IMG/VR virus record: IMGVR_UViG_3300025138_000350 | Span: 1 to 23,998 of that record | From: a virus | Strand: one strand, 5' to 3' | DNA length: 23,998 nt | Part shown: positions 18,568-23,998 of the stretch, one piece after another | Numbering within the stretch: position 1 is the stretch's first letter | Layout: each line of letters opens with the position of its first letter | Program-made: the position numbers and the translations under genes | Notes under the pieces: generated by a model | The model's database searches: none | The model's input: the letters and a program-made list of their open reading frames with translations, nothing else | What the model was told of the DNA's origin: nothing

Positions 18568-20366
18568 TGGGTCAAACAGCATTAAAAAAAGATGAAGAGC
18601 TTTTAGAAGTTGAAGAAGTACCCGAAGGTGGTATTGGCGACTTTGCAATGTCAGACGAAGATTTTGCGGTTTTAGAAGCAGAAGAGGCTGAAAAACAAGT
18701 TGGGTCTGAAGGCATTGGTAACGTCGTAGAGTTTTCTGAAGTCTCTAAACGCATGGCATCGTTAGGTCGTTATGGTGATGACATGGTTGTGCATGTTGAA
18801 ACAGGCGAGCTTGTTGTTCCTAGACGCCTTATAGAGCAAAGTCCTGAATTAAAAGAATCTATTTTTAGTCATTTGCGTGAACAAGGTATCACAGATCCTG
18901 AAAGGTACGTGGTTGGTTCTAGTGAAAACAGCATTAACCCTGAAACAGGGCTGATGGAGTTTGGTTTTTTCTCTAAGTTGTTTAAAAGTGTCAAAAAAGT
19001 ATTTAAGAAAGTTGGTAAGGCGCTTAAAAAAGCCGCTCACATTATTTTACCTATTGTTGGAACTGCAATATTCGGTCCGATTTGGGGTGCGGCAATGGGG
19101 TCTGGTATTGCAACGCTTGTGCAAGGCGGTAATCTCAAAGATGCATTTAAATCTGCGTTATTAAGTGGAGCCACTGGCGCTCTTGCAACGGGTGTAAGTG
19201 GAGCAATGGGCGGTGGTACGGGTTCCTTTGTCGGTAACGTCCAAGCCGCGGGTAGTTTAGGTAATGTCTCACAAGGGTTTGCAAATATTGGAAATGCCAT
19301 AACAGGGCAAGGCGGTAGCCCCGTATTTAGTTTCGATAATATGGTTACAGGTCCAGAAGCCACCGCTTTAACTCCGGCTGAAATAACCGCTCAAGCGACC
19401 GCGCAAGCGGCTCCGGTTATAGATGCTGTTCCTACAATGCCTGATGGAGCGGGGGGCACGGGCTCTTTGGGTGGATCTAACATGCAAGCAAATCTAGACG
19501 CCGCCAACACAGCTATTAGTGACAGCATGACCGGAACTCCTATAACAGAAGGTGTGCCGCAACTGGGAACGGGATCAACCGGCGGGGTAGATCCAAGCAC
19601 ACTTCCGGCAGAATTTAGCCAAGACGTTGGTTTCAAAGAATATATGACGCAAGCAGGAAAGTCTGATTTTGCTGTGCAAGAAGCGCAACAAGCGGCGGCT
19701 GACAGAATGGCGGCGTCACTTAAAAGCTCAACTATGAGCCAAGCGGCTAAAGATGCTTTAGTACTTGACGCCTTTAACAAGGCAGGTCCCGGCATGTTAG
19801 CTAAATTCGGTCCCAGTGCTCTTGCCGGTACAGCCCTAATGGGTGCGACGGGAATGTTTGATGTACCTCCTATGGAAGATCCCGGCATATTACGAAGAAA
19901 TGCGGATGGTTCTGTAACTACAGGCGAAGATTTGCTTCGGGCAGATCCAAGAAGCTACATGGTTAGTGATTTAGGGTCTGCTATTTATGATCCTTATGGT
20001 CAATATGGAGGCGGAAGCTTTACCGCAGAGGACAGCGACGAAGATTACGATGATGAAAACCCTTCTTCAGAAGATTTGTTACGAAATGAAATAGCAAAAA
20101 GTAACGTGTTTAAAGACGGTTTCGCTAGCTCGCCAGTTTTGGGTTTTAACGAAGGCGGTGAAATATTTCCGAGACGCAACGGCGGTATAATGCCTAATGA
20201 AGGTGTGGCTAATGAAGACAGTGTTAGAGCACTCTTAATGCCCGGTGAGTTTGTGATGACTACTGATGCGGTTAAAGGTTTAGGCAACGGAAGCCAGACT
20301 AAAGGCATTAAAAATATGTACGATGTCATGCGTAACTTAGAACGTAGAGGGAGGGCAATGGCATAA
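18567..20366 (+). CDS. Probable internal virion / ejection protein with cationic membrane-active segment
   Basis: A 599-residue protein. Residues 1-60 are acidic. The conserved stretch MVVHVETGELVVPRRLIEQS and the region to about 130 are typical of a marine-phage virion protein. Residues 134-157 (FFSKLFKSVKKVFKKVGKAL) form a Lys-rich amphipathic helix, directly followed by hydrophobic residues 157-186 (HIILPIVGTAIFGPIWGAAM). A long Gly/Ala/Ser-rich middle with coiled-coil parts follows. The C-terminus contains FNEGGEIFPRRNGGIMPNEG and RALLMPGEFVMTTDAVKGLG, a motif I know from tape-measure and internal virion proteins. It lacks a transglycosylase motif. Position after the nozzle gene and before the 1111-residue repeat protein fits podovirus internal core proteins that are ejected into the envelope. 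The stop overlaps the next ATG. Confidence 0.72.
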   Translation: MGQTALKKDEELLEVEEVPEGGIGDFAMSDEDFAVLEAEEAEKQVGSEGIGNVVEFSEVSKRMASLGRYGDDMVVHVETGELVVPRRLIEQSPELKESIFSHLREQGITDPERYVVGSSENSINPETGLMEFGFFSKLFKSVKKVFKKVGKALKKAAHIILPIVGTAIFGPIWGAAMGSGIATLVQGGNLKDAFKSALLSGATGALATGVSGAMGGGTGSFVGNVQAAGSLGNVSQGFANIGNAITGQGGSPVFSFDNMVTGPEATALTPAEITAQATAQAAPVIDAVPTMPDGAGGTGSLGGSNMQANLDAANTAISDSMTGTPITEGVPQLGTGSTGGVDPSTLPAEFSQDVGFKEYMTQAGKSDFAVQEAQQAAADRMAASLKSSTMSQAAKDALVLDAFNKAGPGMLAKFGPSALAGTALMGATGMFDVPPMEDPGILRRNADGSVTTGEDLLRADPRSYMVSDLGSAIYDPYGQYGGGSFTAEDSDEDYDDENPSSEDLLRNEIAKSNVFKDGFASSPVLGFNEGGEIFPRRNGGIMPNEGVANEDSVRALLMPGEFVMTTDAVKGLGNGSQTKGIKNMYDVMRNLERRGRAMA

Positions 20367-23300
20367 TGGCTACTGAAACCACTCAATCGATAGTCCGCGA
20401 AGCCCCCGAAATTGAGGCGTATAAACTCGGTCTTTTAGGTTCTGCAAAACAATTAGCTGATCAAAGCGTTGGTTTTAGACAACCGCGGTTAAATCCTGAC
20501 GGCAGTCCTATGATGGATCCAGATGGAAACGTCGTTTACCAACAAGAATCTTATTTAGACGCTAGCGGTAATAGACAAACACGCGATGTTCGACGCCTAC
20601 CAAGACAACAAGTAGCAGACCAAACTGCTTTGCAAAACGAGGCTGTGCGATTAGCTTCAGAAGGCGTGGGTGCTTTTCAACCATATGTGCAACAGGCCGC
20701 TTATTCTATGGGCGACTCCGTCGGGGCGTTAGGCGGAGTATATAACGAAGAAACAAATCAAATGGAAGGCGGCATTATGCAAGCCGCTCAACCTTTCCAA
20801 AGAGATGCGGCTAGTATGATGGCTTCTGCCGCACAAGGCATAAATCAAGAAACACTTGCCGGTCAAACAGGTATCGGCAACGCGTTAGCAAGAAGTTCTT
20901 TAGATACCGGTGCCGGTCAGGCAGGATTAGCAGAGTCAGCCCTTGGCGCACGAACCATAGCCAATCAATCTATGGCCGACCAATTAGCGGCATATGACGC
21001 TATACCCGGGCAAATTTCACCTGCTCAAACAGCCATGTCTCAGTCAGGGGCTATGGCACAGGATGTTGCAAAAGCTTCAAGAGAGGGTGGAACTAATGTT
21101 ACCGCCGGGCTAGCAGATCAATTATCTAGAGCAACAACTGGCGGACAAATGGCCGCGGCCACCGGCGCTTCACAAGCTTTAACTTCAGCAAGAGCGGCGG
21201 AAGGTCTTACAGACGATGCGGCTGACAACGCTAGAGCAAATGCCGCGCTTGCACAGAATCAAATCTCACAAGCTAACGCCTTATTGCCTTCGGAAATGTT
21301 AACAGCTACGCAACGTGGACGTACCACGGCGCAAGATGCAAGATTTAGCGGTCGTGAAGCAAGCAGAACTGCCGCGCAACAGGCACAACAAGCCGTTCAA
21401 GGGGCTGAAGCTACTGCCGCAAGAACATACGGTGATCTTGGTGATGTAACAAGTCGAGCTAGAACTCAAGCCGATGAAACAAGCCAAGGAATTGCTCGAG
21501 CGCAACAACAGGCACAACAAGCCGCCGCCGGACTTGCTTCTGGGGTTACAGGAGCCGCGCAACAGGGTCAACAAACCGCGCTTGAGACAATGGGCGGAGC
21601 TTTGCAAGCGGCTGATCGTTCTAGACAACAAGCGGCAGGTGCTCAACAAGGCTTAGATCGAGCTACGCAAGGTGGATTAGGTGCTTATGAAGATGCCTTG
21701 TCCGGTGTTAGTGATGTTGCTAAAGCCGCTAAAAGTATACAATCTGATACTCAATTTGGCGCAACAAGTGCGGCAGATCAAGCGGCAATGCAAACGCGAA
21801 GGGCTGTCCAAGGTGCTAGAGACACTACAGGTAAAGCGGCTACAGCGTTAGAACGCGCAGGTCAAATGGGTGTTGGAAGAGCAGAACAAGGCATTTCTCA
21901 ATTAGCCGGTACAACAGGTGGGTTTGATCCTAGCTCTTCCGGCGCTTTTATGAATCAATTTGAAGATGCCGCAGTACAACAAGCTCTTAAAGATATTCAA
22001 CGAGCCAGTGATATTCAACAACAGGGTAATCGTGCGCAAGCTGTTAGCGCCGGTGCTTTTGGTGGATCTCGTAGCGGAATCATGGAAACAGAACAAGCTC
22101 GAAACACATTGGAGCAACAAGCGCGGACCGCGGCACAAATGCGGCAAACTGGTTTTGAAAGTGCTTCACAAAGAGCACAGCAAGCGTTTGAGCAACAACA
22201 AGCTAGAGCACAGCAAGCGGCGTCCTTAACAGGTTCTCTGGGTCAAGCCGGAGCAGGGTCTGCCACTCAAGCGGCGCAAGCGGCGGGTCAGTTAGGGCTT
22301 TCAGCAGAACAATTAGCCTCACAAGCGGCTCAACAGCAGGGTCAACTTGGCCTGTCGGCCACGGATCTTGGCGCTAGAACAGGTATGCAAGCGCAAAATC
22401 TTATACAATCCGGCGCTTTGCAGGGTGGTCAAATGGGTCTGTCTGCAAATCAACAAGCGGCGGCTAATGCGGCACAAGCCGGACAATTAGGCATGTCTGC
22501 CGAGCAAATGGCGCAACAAGGTATTTTACAAAGTGGTCAGCAACGACTTGCGGCAGATCAAGCGGCGCAACAAGCGGCGCAACAAGGCGGTCAAGCTTTG
22601 ATGTCTGCGGCTCAAATGGGTCAAGCGGGTGCTTTGCAGGGTGGTCAAGCCGGTCTAAGTGCCGAACAGCTTGCCGCATCGAACGTGGCTCAAGGCTCCC
22701 AAGCCGGAATGTCTGCCGCGCAGTTAGCCGGACAACTTTCTCAGCAACAAGGTCAACTAGGTCTTTCTGCCGAGCAGTTAGCGGCGCAAACAGGTTTAAC
22801 TGCCGAGCAACAAGCGGCTAGAAATGCTCAGACAACTGCTCAATTAGGCACAAGCGCGGCGCAAGCCTTTGGTCAGCAGGGTCTTGCGGCAGAGCAACTA
22901 GCGCAACAGGGTGCCTTGCAAGCAGGTCAGTTAGGTGTGTCCGCGGGTCAAACCGCAGGTCAGTTAGGTCTGTCAGCACAACAACAAGCCGCACAGAATG
23001 CACAAGCTTTAGCGCAACAAGGCATGTCTGTAGAGCAGTTAGCGGCACAGTCCGGTCTTAGTGCGTCACAGCTTACTGGTCAGATGGCACAACAAGCCGG
23101 ACAGCTAGGACTACAAGGCGCTCAAACTCAGGCTGACATTGCAAATCGTGCAGGACAGCAAGGAATTGGCGCAGAACAACTAGCCGGTCAACTTTCTGGG
23201 CAATATGCGCAATTAGGTCAAGGGCTAGGTACGCAGGGTATGCAAGGTGCTCAAAGTGCCGCACAACTTGGACTGCAAGGTCGGGAAATGTACGGTAGAA

Positions 23301-23701
23301 TGGGTGAAGGTATAGGTAATTTAGGTACGCAATACGGTCAACTTGGTTTGCAAACTGCTGATGCTCTAGGAAATGCAGGGCTTCGTCAGGCAAGCTTGGG
23401 TCAGATGAACCAACAGTTAATGCAGGGTGAGCAAGGATTCCTGTTTGATCTTGGTAAGACTCAACAAGCTCAAAATCAAGCAGTACTGGAAGCCAATCGT
23501 CAGTCTGATATGGCACAATTGTACGAACCTTACCAGAGAGTTGGTTTCCTTTCAGATATTTATAAAGGTGCTCCAACATCTCAACAATCAATTACGGGCT
23601 CGACAGCACCTAGTGTTTCTCCGGCACAATCCATGCTTGGGTTGGGAGTAGCCGGTCTGTCAGCCGCAACAGGAGCATCTAAAGCGGGGTTATTCGGATG
23701 A
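20366..23701 (+). CDS. Gln/Ala-rich repeat protein, probable internal virion/ejection protein
   Basis: A 1111-residue, mostly alpha-helical protein. Residues 1-90 are a conserved head (EAPEIEAYKLGLLGSAKQLA, LDASGNRQTRDVRRLPRQQV). Residues 140-520 are Ala/Gln-rich coiled coil with many AQQA patches. Residues 528-615 form a less repetitive, more conserved block with SSGAFMNQFEDAAVQQALKD and AVSAGAFGGSRSGIMETEQA. Residues 641-947 are tandem helical repeats of 18 and 11 residues (GQLGLSAEQLA...). The C-terminus has LEANRQSDMAQLYEPYQRVG and FLSDIYKGAPTSQQS, typical of marine podovirus internal proteins, and a hydrophobic Gly/Ala tail. It probably lies in the internal core and may extend across the periplasm on ejection. 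A tape-measure role is the alternative. The start overlaps the previous stop. Confidence 0.74.
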   Translation: MATETTQSIVREAPEIEAYKLGLLGSAKQLADQSVGFRQPRLNPDGSPMMDPDGNVVYQQESYLDASGNRQTRDVRRLPRQQVADQTALQNEAVRLASEGVGAFQPYVQQAAYSMGDSVGALGGVYNEETNQMEGGIMQAAQPFQRDAASMMASAAQGINQETLAGQTGIGNALARSSLDTGAGQAGLAESALGARTIANQSMADQLAAYDAIPGQISPAQTAMSQSGAMAQDVAKASREGGTNVTAGLADQLSRATTGGQMAAATGASQALTSARAAEGLTDDAADNARANAALAQNQISQANALLPSEMLTATQRGRTTAQDARFSGREASRTAAQQAQQAVQGAEATAARTYGDLGDVTSRARTQADETSQGIARAQQQAQQAAAGLASGVTGAAQQGQQTALETMGGALQAADRSRQQAAGAQQGLDRATQGGLGAYEDALSGVSDVAKAAKSIQSDTQFGATSAADQAAMQTRRAVQGARDTTGKAATALERAGQMGVGRAEQGISQLAGTTGGFDPSSSGAFMNQFEDAAVQQALKDIQRASDIQQQGNRAQAVSAGAFGGSRSGIMETEQARNTLEQQARTAAQMRQTGFESASQRAQQAFEQQQARAQQAASLTGSLGQAGAGSATQAAQAAGQLGLSAEQLASQAAQQQGQLGLSATDLGARTGMQAQNLIQSGALQGGQMGLSANQQAAANAAQAGQLGMSAEQMAQQGILQSGQQRLAADQAAQQAAQQGGQALMSAAQMGQAGALQGGQAGLSAEQLAASNVAQGSQAGMSAAQLAGQLSQQQGQLGLSAEQLAAQTGLTAEQQAARNAQTTAQLGTSAAQAFGQQGLAAEQLAQQGALQAGQLGVSAGQTAGQLGLSAQQQAAQNAQALAQQGMSVEQLAAQSGLSASQLTGQMAQQAGQLGLQGAQTQADIANRAGQQGIGAEQLAGQLSGQYAQLGQGLGTQGMQGAQSAAQLGLQGREMYGRMGEGIGNLGTQYGQLGLQTADALGNAGLRQASLGQMNQQLMQGEQGFLFDLGKTQQAQNQAVLEANRQSDMAQLYEPYQRVGFLSDIYKGAPTSQQSITGSTAPSVSPAQSMLGLGVAGLSAATGASKAGLFG
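22286..23206 (+). repeat. Tandem 54-base (18-residue) and 33-base (11-residue) repeats
   Basis: In the 1111-residue protein, 18-residue units begin G-Q-x-G-[LM]-S-A-x-Q at residues 641, 688, 706, 724, 742, 760, 778, 865, 912 and 930. Compound 29-residue units (11+18 or 18+11) lie at 659, 796 and 825, and single 11-residue units at 854 and 883. Since 18 = 11 + 7, the region can be read as mixed hendecads and heptads of one long helix. The DNA copies have diverged. Confidence 0.78.
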
Positions 23702-23998
23702 TGAACAGAAGTTTGATGGGCAGACAAATGTTTGCTAAAGGCGGAGAAGCAAAATCATTCCCGGATTACAGCGGAGATGGACAAATAACGCAAAAAGACA
23801 TTTTGATGGGTCGTGGTGTGTTGCCTATGCAAGAAGGTGGTACGGTTCCCATGGACCCCATGATGGCTGACCCCATGATGGCTGATCCCATGATGGCTGA
23901 TCCCATGATGGACCCTTCTTCAGGTTTTACTCCTGAAAACAATCCAGAAGCTGTGCAAAATGCAATGATGGCCGCCGCTGAAAACTTTGGCAACTTAG
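23698..23998 (+). CDS. Virion protein with EF-hand-like loop and DPMMA repeats (partial, 3' end outside window)
   Basis: The ATG at 23698 overlaps the previous stop (ATGA), and the frame stays open to the window end, giving at least 100 residues. The N-terminus MMNRSLMGRQMFAKGGEAKS precedes DYSGDGQITQKD at residues 23-34, which fits a 12-residue EF-hand/dockerin calcium loop with acidic or polar residues at positions 1, 3, 5 and 12, Gly at 6 and Ile at 8. Residues 53-72 are four D-P-M-M-[AD] repeats. I recall similar openings (Met/Gly-rich, DYxGDGxxTxKDIL, GRGV) in proteins of marine phages near the internal virion genes. It may be a third internal or tail-tip protein. Whether calcium is bound is untested. 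Confidence 0.72.
   Translation, partial: MMNRSLMGRQMFAKGGEAKSFPDYSGDGQITQKDILMGRGVLPMQEGGTVPMDPMMADPMMADPMMADPMMDPSSGFTPENNPEAVQNAMMAAAENFGNL
23854..23913 (+). repeat. Tandem 15-base repeat, four units
   Basis: Units of the form GA[CT]CCCATGATGGCT at 23854, 23869 and 23884, and a fourth at 23899 ending in GAC. They encode D-P-M-M-A three times and D-P-M-M-D. The near-identical DNA suggests recent slippage expansion, so copy number may vary between relatives. Confidence 0.85.

Noticed and set aside
19391-19888. Open frame on the - strand (about 165 codons) in the 599-residue protein gene
   Set aside because: It lies wholly inside a well-supported + strand gene, and every other convincing gene is on +. 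Stop codons are rare there because of Ala/Gly-rich codons.
22286-23206. Short spaced repeats resembling an array
   Set aside because: Period and reading frame agree with an 18-residue protein repeat; there are no conserved DNA repeats with unique spacers.
23073-23591. Open frame on the - strand inside the Gln/Ala-rich gene (about 172 codons)
   Set aside because: It is antisense to a repetitive CAA/GCA-rich gene, has no RBS or neighbours on that strand, and its composition is explained by the + strand repeats.

Overview
The window carries the lysis and virion-structure modules of a tailed, most likely podovirus-type, bacteriophage, read entirely on the + strand. Gene order is: holin (3' end only), endolysin, co-chaperonin, scaffold, capsid proteins, head-tail adaptors, a giant fibre, a gp10-like nozzle and internal/ejection proteins. 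Many proteins look like those of uncultured marine phages, pelagiphages and cyanophages, for example the short basic protein with LYANIHAKRARIKAG and the small protein ending in YWSCKAW. The host cannot be named from the sequence. Composition is moderately AT-rich by eye, and the segment around 5.7-6.3 kb looks more AT-rich than its surroundings. Terminase and portal genes are not present and presumably lie upstream. I saw no integrase, tRNA, IS element or CRISPR array. No gene-free stretch exceeds about 125 bp.

Layout. 1-530: holin tail and M15 zinc peptidase endolysin, joined by a TAATG overlap. 604-2620: a small helical protein, a GroES-like co-chaperonin, a scaffold-like coiled-coil protein and a conserved head-region protein. 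2648-4223: a probable minor head/decoration protein and the HK97-fold major capsid protein, which has the strongest Shine-Dalgarno of the window and is followed by an intrinsic terminator. 4346-6551: two Thr/Ser/Gly-rich virion proteins separated by a second hairpin, then a cluster of very basic small proteins flanking one acidic protein of unknown function. 6561-9213: two head-tail adaptor-like proteins and small virion proteins. 9223-14925: a 1900-residue mosaic fibre with tandem repeats, a YadA/Hep_Hag-like beta-roll and a self-cleaving S74 chaperone domain. 14932-16133: four small genes next to the fibre. 16155-18391: the nozzle/DNA-stabilisation protein and a short partner. 18388-18567: a four-cysteine zinc-ribbon mini-protein. 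18567-23998: probable internal/ejection proteins, including one with a cationic amphipathic helix plus hydrophobic segment, one with a long Gln/Ala repeat built on 18- and 11-residue periods, and one cut by the window end that has an EF-hand-like loop and a DPMMA repeat.

The genes are tightly packed, many with ATGA or TAATG overlaps, so translational coupling is likely across the module. A plausible division of labour is as follows. The co-chaperonin helps the host GroEL fold the capsid protein, and the scaffold shapes the shell. The adaptors and nozzle close the portal. The fibre binds the host. The last proteins are packed inside the head and ejected to carry DNA across the envelope. Holin and endolysin release the progeny. 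Functions of the small conserved proteins are not known to me and are stated as such.
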